Assembly: GCA_030386875.1 (NCBI GenBank) | Contig: CM059562.1 | Span: 19,893,360-19,957,359 of the forward strand | Length of the DNA: 64,000 nt | Source: Morinoia aosen | Lineage: Eukaryota; Arthropoda; Malacostraca; Amphipoda; Talitridae | Direction of reading: 5' to 3' | Shown here: positions 45,650 to 56,565 of the stretch, piece by piece | Position numbering within the stretch: position 1 is the stretch's first letter | Layout of the letters: each line of letters opens with the position of its first letter | Translations under genes and position numbers: made by a program | The notes under the pieces: model-generated | Told to the model about the DNA's origin: nothing | Seen by the model: the letters and a program-made list of their open reading frames with translations, nothing else | Database searches by the model: none

Positions 45650-47757
45650 TTGAACTTGAACTTGAACTTGAACTTGAGGGCCGACAGTGTTGGGGCCTTT
45701 GTAACGGCCTACAATTCCCACCACAATTTTCACACAGAGTTCAGTGCCTGGTACCAGACTTGTCCACTAAACTACTCAGGATCTACGATCCTTGTCACAA
45801 GCCTCCATTGGAAGGCATCACCGGGACAACCAGTGTGTCAAAACACCATCCCCCGGCACATTGGGTCATTACAGCCCATTCTGCCAGACTGGCTCATTCC
45901 AGTCACTGTCTCTTACTCCAGGCACGCACCAGAAACACTTTCATAGCCTCAGTGATACTCGCATTACACTCCTGATCCAATCCAGCAAGACAGCTCATAC
46001 CGCAATCATCTTCAGCACATCTGGCATTCCACTCATTCTCTCCATACTGCTCAGACACCACATTCATAAAACTCTCTCTCTCTTGCTCATACTTACTACA
46101 TTCCAGCACAAAATGCTCAATTGTTTCCTCTACTCCACTATTACACTGCTGACATAATCTGTTATTATTCTCATTCCATCTCCATGTACGTCTGTTCACA
46201 CTCAATGACTTGCATCTCACAGCAAACAAGAGTTGACTTCCAAAACTACCATCATAGAACAGCTCAAACTTAGGTGCTTTCTTTTTCATATACCAGTTAA
46301 GTGTAGGCTTCCGCATCATGCTAAGCTTCCACTTATTCAATCCATACTCTTTTGTTTGTCTCTCAATCTCTTTCTTCCACCTCTTGCAGTCCCACTCAGG
46401 CCCTACACCTCCTACATTTATTAAACTGAAGTCATCCACAGGTCTCCCAATTCTAACATGAATAATCTTTTGCATACTGAGTTTCCTTGCATGCCCCCAA
46501 CATACTTTCTCCCAATAGCTTACACTCAGATTCCATTCAAAGATTCGCCTTACCCACCTGCTATTCTGCATTCTTTCAATTCTCACCTTATAATTCAGCA
46601 CAGCTTTCATCATTCTTTCTGAAAATAGGCTCCACCCTAGGTCACCTCTAATGGCTTCTATAGCTGTCCATTTCGGAGCATCCAATGCTACACGTCCTAC
46701 CTTATTTTGTATCACATCCAGCTTTTCAAGATCACTTCCATTCCAGGCAAGAGCACTCATACCATACATGACACTAGGTACAGCAACATACTTCCACATT
46801 CCTCTCACACATTCGTACTTGTTTGCTCTGTATCTGGCCACACTACCTAACCGTCCACTCCACTGCATTGCTTTAGCCACTTTCTCACCTTTAGTTCTAG
46901 TACATCCATCTTCACTCATCATACAACCTAGATATTTGTATTCTTTTGTTCTACCTATTCTGATTTCTCCAATATTCCACAGTCTGTCTCTATCAGTCTC
47001 ATCACTATTTATAACCATGACCTTACTTTTATCGGCACCAAAGTTCATCTTGAAATCTTTACTATATCCATTCACAATGTCAAGCATCCTTTGTAGTTCA
47101 TGACCACATTCACTAACCACAACCACATCATCAGCATACAACAAACAGCTCAGTCTCTCATTACCAACTTTCAGTCCTAAACCACTCCCTCTCAGTCGAA
47201 CTGCTAATTCTTCTGTGTACAATCCAAACAACAGGGGGGACAGAGTACAGCCCTGTCTCACTCCTCTAACACTCCTCACTTGCCCTGTTTCCAAATTTCC
47301 TAACCTGTAGATAGCACTTGTGTTCTCATACAGACTCTGTACAATGTTCACTATTTTTCTGCTAAAACCAACTTTTCTCAAAATTTCAAACAGCCTAACC
47401 CGATCCACTCTGTCATACGCCTTTTCAATATCCAGGAATGCTAAATATACCTTCTTGTTATCCTTCTTCATTTGCTCAATTATTTCACTCACTACAAACA
47501 GATTATCCTCCCCCGTCTATCTTGCCTAAAACCATTCTGTTCTTCTCCCAGGACTCCTAATTCCTCAACTAAATTTTTCATTCTCTCATTCAAAATACCA
47601 CAAAAGATCTTACATACGGTGTCACCCAGTGCAATTGGTCTGTAATTTTTAAGTTCTTTCATACTCTTATGTCCCCCCTTATGCAACAGAACTACATTAC
47701 ACTTGTTCCAGTCATCCGGTACTCTTTCACTCTTCCATATCTCATCAAATAAACATT
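45650..47757 (-). mobile_element. Family A non-LTR retrotransposon, copy 5 (5'-truncated)
   Basis: A tail of four to five CTTGAA units (about 45650-45677), the conserved 3' UTR, and ORF2 from the RT palm to the end. Truncated at 47757, where the 3' end of element C begins. Protein and DNA are almost identical to copy 4, so the two are recent relatives. Confidence 0.85.
45903..47757 (-). pseudogene. Family A copy 5 ORF2 C-terminal part, one frameshift
   Basis: An uninterrupted 529-codon frame (47492-45903) covers the RT palm with LAFLDIEKAYDRVD, VRQGCTLSPLLF and YADD, the thumb, the C-terminal domain and the CCHC motif. The upstream segment 47686-47492 (NYRPIALGDTVC, GEEQNGFRQDRRG) is in another frame. 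The break is at about 47512-47516, where copy 4 has a longer C run (cccccc versus cccc), so this is a short indel in a homopolymer. The fragment lacks endonuclease and ORF1. Confidence 0.78.
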
Positions 47758-48415
47758 AAAATTTTGAAGAATTTTGAAGTGTCTTTCTTTCTTTCTTGTG
47801 TCGGTTTAATTGAGGATCCTGGTTCCTGTTGGCCCATGCACCTCAGGTCTCAATTGTTCTTTCGTCACAATGTGCCTGGGAACAGAGAAGAATAATTGGG
47901 GATGGATACCTATGATAATTCAAAAATGAGCAAAAGTGAATTTGGAAGTCACACATTAAAGTAGCGCAATAATAGTTCCCTGAATTGTTAGAGCATGCTT
48001 CATGATTAGTGGGGGCTACCTAACTGCAAGCACAGCATAGAGTCATTGACAGCTGGAGGGCGAATGGTCCAGCCTGGGTGCCGCAACCTGGAGCATCTTA
48101 AAAGTACGAAATACATTAGGGATAATGAGAATTGAGACTTCATGAGTGCATTCCCAAACTACACTACTATACTGCTACTGCTACTCTCACTACCACTGGA
48201 ATGCACCTCAAAACATTAACCTTAGTGCTCTCTGCTGTGGGTTCTGACATGACATATGATATGGCTAACAGTCAGGAGAACATCCCTCACATGGGAGGTC
48301 TCTCATACACTTATTTCCCCTGAGATGCTGACCTGAGACATCCCCACTGACAGTCAGCCATACCGCTTCCTTTGAAAGCTGAACTGACTTCATTGCTAGA
48401 GTTAGTGGTTAGTGG

Positions 48416-51400
48416 CTACAGGTCCCCTAATCTTTTAGTACAGATCAAATATTTTGCCATAGCATTCAAAATTTTATATTGCTTGCCTTTATCAAAATTG
48501 CCTCCTCCTAAGATGTTCTTGAGGGTAAATGCTATACCCAAGGCATGCAATTCATCATAAAGGATTGTTCTTTCATTTGAATATCTGGGACACTGCAGCA
48601 AAAAGTGGGACACAGACTCAACAGAACCACATGAACAAAGGTTAGAGTTGGCTAGATTAAAACGGGTTAGGTGCTCATTTAGTCCCACGTGGCCAATTCT
48701 GAGCCTGGCCATGGCTGTCTCCACGGCTCTGTTTCTATGGGAGGACCAGGGCCAGTAAGACAGAGTTCCCTTTGCCTCCAGCAGGGTTTTTCCCTTACTT
48801 GATATATTTATTTCACTCAGCCACCACTCCTGCCAGTACTCAACAACAGACTTGTTAATTGTGCTTACCATGTCAGTTCTAGCAATGCGTACAGATGGAG
48901 TCACCAGATTAATGTGAGCTGCCTTGGCTGCCAAATCAGCCAACTCATTGCCCTCCAGATCTTTATGCCCTGGAATGTACTGGACACACACTGGATATCG
49001 CTCTGACAAAACGATCAAATATTTGTGAATCTCAAAGATTAAATGAATATAGTTTTTAGGCGTTCTGTTCCTCAACAGTGACACAGAAGACAAGGAATCA
49101 GTAAAAATGACTGCTCCAGTTAGAGATTCATAGTGAGTGTAGAGATACTTCACTGACTCTTTAATAGCAAATAATTCACAGCCTAGAATAGTTGTCTCTG
49201 CTGGTAGTTTCCAGTTATGCAGCACAGTAGTATTAGGGGCTTTAATTATCATAGCTGCTGCAGCTGAAGTTTCAGGGGTAAGATGCTTTGAGCCATCAGT
49301 ATATACTTGCAGGTATGACTCAAACTTGAATTCCAGCAAATATTTCAGGGTACATAATGCTTCATGGTTGGAGATTGAAGTAACTGGAGCAGTCACAAAG
49401 TCTGGAATAAAAAGTTTGTTTATATCTGTCCACGGTGGGATAGGGGATACAAGGGTCACAAAATTCTGGGGGAAATGTTTTAATTTCAGAACGTCAAAAG
49501 CTCGTTTGGCCCTCACAACCAGTGGAGGAACAAATATGTGTCCTGCCCATGGTCTATTGCTCAATGCAGGCAGAGGTTGGAATAACTCCCTTGAGATTGG
49601 GAGGTTTCTAGGCAGTTCACTAATCCGGCAATAGTATCTTAATAGCACTGACATTCTATGTAACTTCAAGGGGGGTATATGGGCTTCAGCTTCCAAAGAT
49701 AGAATAGGTGATGTGCTCCTAGCACCCGTTGCAATCCTTAGACAAGTGTTCTGTATTATATTCAGTTTATCTAAATGGGAGTCTGGGGCAGAGCCATAAA
49801 AGACTGATCCATAGTCTAGCTTGCTACGGATAACAGACTTGTACACCATAAGTAACGTTTCCATGTCGGCTCCCCAATGATGATTTGATATTGCTTTCAT
49901 TAAATTAAGTTTTGGCACATTACTATCTCTTAGCTGCTGGATGTGGCTCTTCCATGTAAGGCCTGGAGCATCAAAGGTTATGCCTAAATACCTGTGGGTC
50001 AAGACAAATTCAATAGGAGTATTATTCAATGTAATAGATGGGGGTAGTAAATTTTTCCTAGTGAATAACATTGCTTTGGTCTTAGAGTGGTTCAAGTGGA
50101 AACCCCAAGTCCTGGTCCACTCATAAAACTGTGCTATCTGCTCTTGTACGAGTCTAGCTACATGGGGTAGGTTCTCCCCTTGGCAATAGAGAGTTACGTC
50201 GTCTGCGTACTCTGATAATGCGACACCCTCCACTCTTGGGAGGTCAGACATCATTACGTTGAACAGCACTGGGGCCAGTATGGACCCTTGTGGAACTCCT
50301 GAAGTGATTGGTTTCTCTGATGAGTACCTTCCTTCAAAAAAAACCTTGAATTTGCGATTACTTAAAAACTCTTTTATCCAACACAGTATTTTTCCCCTAA
50401 TCCCACACTGAGTTTGTATAGAAGACCAGTATGCCATACACAATCATATGCATTGCTTAAGTCAAAGAAGATGGCAATACAGATGCCACGGTTAACTATT
50501 GCCTGCCTAATGCTCATTTCCAACCTAGCAACTTGGTCTAGAGTGCTTAACCTCCTTCTGAAACCTCCCTGAGTTGAACTAAATGAATCTGAAGTCTCCA
50601 AAGTGTGATATAATCTGCTACATACCAATTTCTCTAACAATTTGGCTACACATGGCAAGAGAGAGATGGGCCTGTATGCACCCGTGTCTGATAGTGGCTT
50701 ACCAGGTTTGGGAAATGGGAGGACAATAGCAAGCTTCCAGCAAGGTGGAATGAGGGCCTCGTCAAAGCTCCTGTTCAATATTTTCAGCAGCCAAGTCTGA
50801 TATTTTGGGGTCAGGTTCTTCAGCATCAGGTTGTGGACCATGTCATGACCAGGGGCTGTGTTGCTGATATTTTTCAGAGCATATTCAAGTTCAGGTAATG
50901 AGAATGGACTATTATAAGCAAAAATTTCATCGCTGCTTAGAGCAAGAGCTACATGCAAAAGATAGCCAGTAATGGCTGTATGACTACAAGTAAGAAGCTT
51001 CGAATAACCATCAGCTATAGCTTCTGCTTTCTCAAAAGGATTGGTCAACAACCTGTCATTATATAGGATAGGTTCTGATCTGATCCCCGGCCTCTTGTTT
51101 GACAAAGATCCAATCTTTTTCCACACTGTGTCAGTTGCTGTAAAAGAGTTAAGTGAAGAACAAAACTTTTGAAATGACTCTTTTTTTGCTTTCTTAGTAA
51201 CTCTCTTGGCCATAGTTTCTGCTCTTCTCAAAACAACCAGATTACTGGGAGTGGGATGCTTACGAAAACGGTTTTTTGCAGAGTGCCGTTTTTTCACCCA
51301 CAAGGCACATTCCTCATTCCACCAGTGCTTTGAAAACTTTGGATTTACCGTCTCCCTAGTTCTCTCAAAAATTTCCCCCGCAGTATCAAGAAGGGAGGTA

Positions 51401-52205
51401 GTAAAATTTCCAACCGACTCATAGAGGTCAACACCTTCTTTAATTTCAGGTAAGCTAGCCTGCCACCTGCCCCACGACCCCTTATCAAATAGCCACTTAC
51501 GCCTGGCATGAAATATTGCTGCATCAGGAGCAAAATCAATAGATAACAGAACAGGTTCATGGTCACTGCCCATCTCAGCTTCCAAGCCTATGTGAGACAT
51601 TTGCCAAAGGTCTGATGAGACAAAGCACAAGTCCAAAGTGGAATAGTTTCTGGTCTGAACATGATAATAGGTTGGCAATGATTGGGGGGTAAGCAAGACC
51701 AAGTCATTATCCTCTAAGAGGGAGGAAACAAGGTTACCACCAGTGACATTTGCAGGAGACCTTGTATCCCACATCTGATGGTGGGCATTAAAATCCCCCA
51801 CTACAATCCTATGCAAATTAAGTTGTCTGAAGTAATAGCTAAATTCAGCTGATTGTATGATTTCATTTGGATTGTAAATGCTCAAAATATCAAGTTTTCC
51901 TTTATTGTTATAAATGCTTACAGACTGATATTCGAGTTTACCCCCATTATAGGGTGGTATTGTTTTTTCAATACAGTTTATGTCGTTCCTGACAAGTATT
52001 GCTAGCCCCCCTCCCACACGTTCACGTCTATGCTTAAAGAAAGTACGGTAGTTGATAAAGCTAGGTTCTCTGTCAGCCTTCAGCCATGTCTCACACAAAC
52101 ATACTACATGGGGTTTAGTGGTGTATAGTCTAATTTTGAAATGAGATAACTTATTGTAGAGACTGTGTGCATTCCAAGTCAAGATTTTCAGCTGGTTGTT
52201 TGTAC
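48416..52205 (-). pseudogene. Element C ORF2 (endonuclease, reverse transcriptase, RNase H), single frameshift
   Basis: Frame 1 (about 52205-50374): endonuclease with LTWNAHSLYNK, VCLCETWLKAD, VVGDFNAHHQMWD and MGSDHEPVLLS, then RT with YRPISLLPCVAKLLEKLV and FFDLSNAYDCVWH. Frame 2 (50443-48416): GVPQGSILAPVLFN, the catalytic YADD in SEYADDVTLYC, then RNase H with VYTDGSK, ELFAIKES, FTDSLSSV and GHKDLEGNELADLAAK (all four acidic positions present), and a C-terminal C-x-C...H...C motif (CSCGSVESVSHFLLQC). One indel near 50400, between YKLSVG and GIRGKILCW, separates them. No ATG is seen at the ORF2 start; the first in-frame near-cognate codon is ATA or TTG. Apart from the one indel it appears complete. 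Confidence 0.82.
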
Positions 52206-54083
52206 TTATGTTTTTTTAAGATTTAGGTTCCCAACAGTTTTACGAGGTTCTTTACGCTTTCCACTATTCCAACCTGCTCTCAGCCTCATTTGATGTGAGT
52301 TGAAGGTAGAGCCCAATGTGGCTTCTGGGCTGCTTTGAGTTTCTTGAGTAAGATTACCATCTTTATTGATTTTATTCTTTTTCTTTTTTTTCTTGGGTTG
52401 ACCTTCAAGCGAAGGTCCTTCTTGGTCGTTTTCTGTACTGTTTGCTTCCTGTTGCTCCAGATCTAGCGTGACAACAGACTTCTGTTGCAGAGCGCTTTCT
52501 GGGATTTCTGTGTTTAGGACTCGGCTTATAACTCTAGTGATCTCTTTGTCTGTGCTTGGCCTTCCTTGGGTTTGGAAGGTTTTAAACATTTCTGCTACTA
52601 TGACTGCTATTTGTATTGCCATGTCAGTGCTAAGAGTGGTTTTCTCTAGCTGTCCATGCTCTGTAATAATCTCCTGAGTTTGAGTTGCTGCATTAGTAAA
52701 GTTTTTTCTAGAGCTTTGGAAGGTGTTTTCTGCATCAGGTGTAGGTCTAGTTTTGTTATGAGTAGTTTCAGCAGGAGTATCACTGTTTGAGAAAGGTATA
52801 TTGCTGGTAGTTTCAGCTGGTTTAGTAGAGTGATCTTTAACTATTTTGACTGCATCTCGGTAGGAAAGTTTGTTTTCAGCTCGGACTTTCTCTATAACTT
52901 TGGCTTGTTTCATAAGGGGGCAGCCTCCATAGCTAGCTGTGTGTTTCCCTTTGCAGTTGCAACAGAGCGGGGTTATGTTCTCCCTTTCCGTGCAATTTCT
53001 TGAGTTATGGGGTCCTGAGCACACCACACACCTTGGTTTGAATCTACAGCCAGAAGCATTATGTCCAAAACCCTGGCAATTAAAGCATTGCCAGGGTTTA
53101 TCAACAAAAATCCTAACTTCAAATCTTTGGTAGCCTAGGTAAACATATTTTGGTAGTTCAGGACCTTGGAAGGTTAGGAGAAGGTATAAGGTTGGTTTCT
53201 TGTCCCTACCCTTAGTGATCCGCTTGACACTGATTACATTAGAGTGCTTCAAGCTGAGAAACTGCTTAGTTTCTTCATCACTGGTGTCCAAGCCAACAGG
53301 CCCAATAACTCCTAGGGATTGTTCTAGGGCTTGTGGAAGTCTACATCGGACCTCCCAGTCTCCCATCTTGGAAGTCGAGAGCAGGTGGGATTGGATCTTT
53401 GAGTCAATAGATTCTACATTGATTATGAGCAGTTTACGACTTATGTTTTTCTTGACATCAATTATGTTTGCCTGGGCAAAGTTGGATGATTGAATATCTT
53501 TCAAGAGTCTCAGCTCATTTGAAAAGAATTTTCCAAGGTCTGTCTTGCCACTTAAAGGTTCAATAAGGAAAGTATGAGACCTCTGATGCATAACTTTACT
53601 GCTTGTGCTGGACGGCGTTTGACCATGAACCCGCCTAGAGGATGAACGTTTATGACAAGCACTTGGTACTGATAAAGTGAACTCATTCGTTGCAGACTCA
53701 GATCTAGGAATCTTGGAGAATTTGTTTTTTTCCTGCAAGCTCCAATGGCTAGAACCTGAACTATCAGAGTTCTTACGCTTGACTGATTGCTGAGCAGAGG
53801 GGGTTTGATTGTCATTTAAGAGTCTTAGCATGTCACTGTCGGTACCTGGAATATCTTGAGAGGCCTCATGATTTACAAGGTTGCTATCTGCCACCATTGG
53901 TGTACTAGATCTATGGCTCATAGTAGCTACAACCTCAGGGGTTGATATTGTCTTAGGTAGGGTCTCATTAATTGTAACCTGAACTGAATCCGATAACACT
54001 CCGTCGTCCATTGAATTAGTACCGAGTATCAGGTCTTCACTCATATCAAGCTCACTCTCCGACTCCTCTGGAGAGCGAGCCAT
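52206..54083 (-). CDS. Element C ORF1 (RNA-binding, zinc-knuckle protein)
   Basis: Intact 625-residue frame starting MARSPEESESELDMSEDL. The first third is Ser/Thr-rich and acidic. A globular RNA-binding-like region follows, then three knuckles at roughly residues 336-391: CFNCQGFGHNASGC, CVVCSGPHNSRNC and CCNCKGKHTASYGGC. The tail carries a lysine block (KKKKKK, about residue 563), a possible nuclear or RNA-binding signal. The product would package element RNA into RNPs. It ends AAT CTT AAA AAA ACA TAA, with ORF2 already open in the -1 frame at that point. Confidence 0.82.
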   Translation of the reverse strand: MARSPEESESELDMSEDLILGTNSMDDGVLSDSVQVTINETLPKTISTPEVVATMSHRSSTPMVADSNLVNHEASQDIPGTDSDMLRLLNDNQTPSAQQSVKRKNSDSSGSSHWSLQEKNKFSKIPRSESATNEFTLSVPSACHKRSSSRRVHGQTPSSTSSKVMHQRSHTFLIEPLSGKTDLGKFFSNELRLLKDIQSSNFAQANIIDVKKNISRKLLIINVESIDSKIQSHLLSTSKMGDWEVRCRLPQALEQSLGVIGPVGLDTSDEETKQFLSLKHSNVISVKRITKGRDKKPTLYLLLTFQGPELPKYVYLGYQRFEVRIFVDKPWQCFNCQGFGHNASGCRFKPRCVVCSGPHNSRNCTERENITPLCCNCKGKHTASYGGCPLMKQAKVIEKVRAENKLSYRDAVKIVKDHSTKPAETTSNIPFSNSDTPAETTHNKTRPTPDAENTFQSSRKNFTNAATQTQEIITEHGQLEKTTLSTDMAIQIAVIVAEMFKTFQTQGRPSTDKEITRVISRVLNTEIPESALQQKSVVTLDLEQQEANSTENDQEGPSLEGQPKKKKKKNKINKDGNLTQETQSSPEATLGSTFNSHQMRLRAGWNSGKRKEPRKTVGNLNLKKT

Positions 54084-54300
54084 GTTCTCCGAGTCAGTTG
54101 ACTCTACCGCGTGTAAATATCTACCTACTGTTTCTAATAATAGCTGAATAATGCTGGTTAAATCAGGTATCTATGTCTTGGATTGTCTCTACAAAAGGAA
54201 ATACTAATAATAATTTACTTACAGCGCGATCGTAGCTAGGCAACCTCCTCACAGCTCGTTGCAACGCGTCAGTCTCTTCTTATTAAGTCACAACATTGAG

Positions 54301-54985
54301 GTTTCAAGGTTATGTCATTTTTTGAAGTGTCGTGGCACGGTGGCACTATCTCCGGATTTCAATCCGGGTTGTCGGAAGGCTTAGGCAAATAGTTACAAAT
54401 CCAAAAGCCGAAAAGAAACAAGTTCAATAACGAGTTTTCTGACGTAATTAATTATTATTATATTTATGGTGAAATTTTTAAACATAAAATTACAGTTATC
54501 TTAATCATCAGTGTATTTGATTAACGAAACAAGTTTTTTTAGTAGGGGAGTTATCAGTAACTAATTGATAAGCCATGAAAACATCGATTTTAATGCTAAA
54601 AGGAGATTATCTACACGATTCTTACGAAGAACTATTAGAGAGAAAAGAATCTGTGGCTCAGCTCTGCCTATTATCGCTGCTCTTCAAATTATTTTTCCCG
54701 ACTTAACATCAAAAGTTATGTTTAATGATTCAAATTGTGATTGTGGGTAAGCTGAGTTATAATGTTCAAATTGTGGGTAAGCTGAGTTCTAATGTGTACA
54801 AAGGTCAAACTTTAAATTAGCTTCAGTATGGTAACTTATATGAATGAAAAATCTGTGAGATGTAGAAGGACACCACATAATTTAAACAAACAAAACAAAC
54901 ATCGGCATCTTTGGGATGCTTTATTTCCAATCAAGCCTGATACATATGATCTTAAGCATGGGTTTTTCAAATGTCTTATAACTAA
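54301..54985. other. Intergenic, nothing recognised
   Basis: AT-rich, with a two-copy short duplication gtgggtaagctgagtt(a/c)taatgt near 54740-54795. No supported gene. Confidence 0.4.
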
Positions 54986-55190
54986 CCCTATATATAGGAC
55001 AACATGACGATTCCCCCGTAAAGCCGGTACCCATTTCCGACACCTGGGTTGAGTGAGGTATTGTGCTTGAGCTTTTCCCTTATACCCAACGGGGAAAATC
55101 TCCGCGCCACAGCCGGGATACGAACCCTCGTCTCCAACATACAAGGCTGATCCCTTAACCACTGTGCCACGGAGAGCACTTTCAAGCTCA
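54986..55190 (-). repeat. tRNA-derived SINE
   Basis: The head at 55174-55100 (minus strand) has 7-bp terminal pairing (CTCCGTG with CGCGGAG, one wobble), an A box TGGCACAGTGG and a B box GGTTCGTATCC. The T-arm lies about 6 nt too far from the 3' acceptor strand and no clean anticodon stem forms, so this is a tRNA relic and not a working tRNA. A non-tRNA body (cttgagcttttcccttataccc, etc.) continues to about 54986. Confidence 0.7.
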
Positions 55191-55456
55191 AGGTTACGCA
55201 GAGCTGACTTTCACTTTTTTCTGACTTTCTTTCTATTGTTTTTCTACATTCATTCGTGCGTTACCATCGTTAAGTTTTTGCTGATGATGAGTATAATCCC
55301 AAAAATAAAATATATATCTATTAGGATGGCTCCTTATTTTAAACTTCTCGTTCTTATTTTTACGTTGCGTTCAAGGAAAGTTAAAACTATTAGACTATTT
55401 GTTTTGCATTCTAAATCCATTCTACGTCCATTATTAAGCCAATGCATAAATCTAAT

Positions 55457-55860
55457 GATATCCATAATGCTTCAAATTACAGACCAATCAGCCTCCTACC
55501 TGTTACATATAAAATATTTAAAAAGTAAGAACAAACTAGCTCTCGTGTTACATAGAAGAGTCACATCTTCTTCACTGCAATCAACATGCTTATTGGGAAA
55601 ACACCATTACTCAAGACGCTTTGCTTAACGTAACAGAAAATACATACTATGGTATGGACCAAAGAAATTTAACTCTCTTACTTATGCTTGATCTCTCCAA
55701 AGCGTTCTACAGTGTTGTGCAAAAAAACTCCGGTAAAAAATATCGATCCTCAGAAAAGACATTCAGTGGTTTGAAAGCTACCTACTGAACCGTTCTTATG
55801 CAGTGCGTCTGAAAACAAAATGTTACCATTCATTACCGGCAGGCCTCAGCCGAGACGGTT
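55457..55860 (+). pseudogene. Reverse transcriptase relic of a non-LTR retrotransposon
   Basis: The plus-strand translation gives NASNYRPISLLPVTYKIFKK, then after stops LMLDLSKAFYSVV and WFESYLLNRSYAVRLK. These are RT finger/palm motifs in the correct order for Jockey/CR1-type elements. Several stops and frameshifts; no YADD region remains. It is the only recognised LINE fragment on the plus strand. Confidence 0.7.
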
Positions 55861-55934
55861 CAAGAAACGGTTTGTGAAGAGAACAGGAATTTCTGGAGAA
55901 TTTCTTGAATCCTACTCGCGTGACTTTAAACTTT

Positions 55935-56277
55935 AGTCCACTACTCGTAACTTTTGAAAGAATGCACCTATTGACTTCAAATTACTTTCAAACGAAAGAG
56001 CAAAACATTTTCTATAACTGTGTGATAAACACATCCAAAAAAATTTTCTGAAAACTGCAGAAATTCTTCAATGAACCTGTGCGACTCACGCGCCGTCGAA
56101 AGACCTAAGTCCACTACTCGTAACTTTTGAAAGAATGCACCTCTTTACTTCAAATTACTCTCAAATGAAAGAACAAAACATTCTCTACAACTGTGTAATA
56201 AACACATTCAAAAAAGTTTTCCAAAAACTACGGAAATTCTTCAATGAACCTGTACGACTCACGCGCCGTCGAAAGAC
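55935..56277. repeat. ~172-bp tandem duplication
   Basis: Copies 55935-56107 and 56108-56277, both starting agtccactactcgtaactt and ending gcgccgtcgaaagac, at roughly 90% similarity by eye. Confidence 0.85.
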
Positions 56278-56286
56278 TCAAGTTGA

Positions 56287-56565
56287 CTCTTTCGCGCTCG
56301 CGCGTCGTCAGTACATCAAACTTTCCTGTGTTCTCAGAAACGAAATAATTATATTCTTAACGTTACTTTCAATCAATAGACAATTTCATTTGCATTTGTT
56401 GTCAAATTCAATGCGAAATTAAGGTAATCTTTTCGCGCTCGCGCGTGGTCAGAACATCTAAACTTACTCTGTTCTGAAAAATGAAATGATAATATCCTCA
56501 ACGTTATATTCAATCAACAGGCCATTTCGTTTGTATTTGTTTAAGAATTCAATGCCAAATGTCAA
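56287..56565. repeat. ~142-bp diverged tandem duplication
   Basis: Two copies beginning ctttcgcgctcgcgcgt (about 56287 and 56428) and sharing catcaaact, caacgtta, tcaatcaa and catttcgttt blocks. Directly follows the 172-bp duplication. Confidence 0.75.

Larger units (their letters stand above)
47758..54300 (-). mobile_element. Element C, I-clade-like non-LTR retrotransposon (near complete, one frameshift)
   Basis: Minus-strand order: 5' UTR (about 54300-54084, outer limit approximate), ORF1 (54083-52206), ORF2 (about 52205-48416), and a 3' UTR of about 660 bp ending near 47758 in an A/T-rich aaaattttgaag stretch. EN-RT-RNaseH and three zinc knuckles in ORF1 place it with the I group. It is related to but clearly distinct from element B. 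It is the best-preserved two-ORF element in the window. Confidence 0.85.

Noticed and set aside
55100-55174. Functional tRNA gene
   Set aside because: A and B boxes and acceptor pairing are present, but the T-arm is misplaced and no proper anticodon arm forms; better explained as a SINE head.
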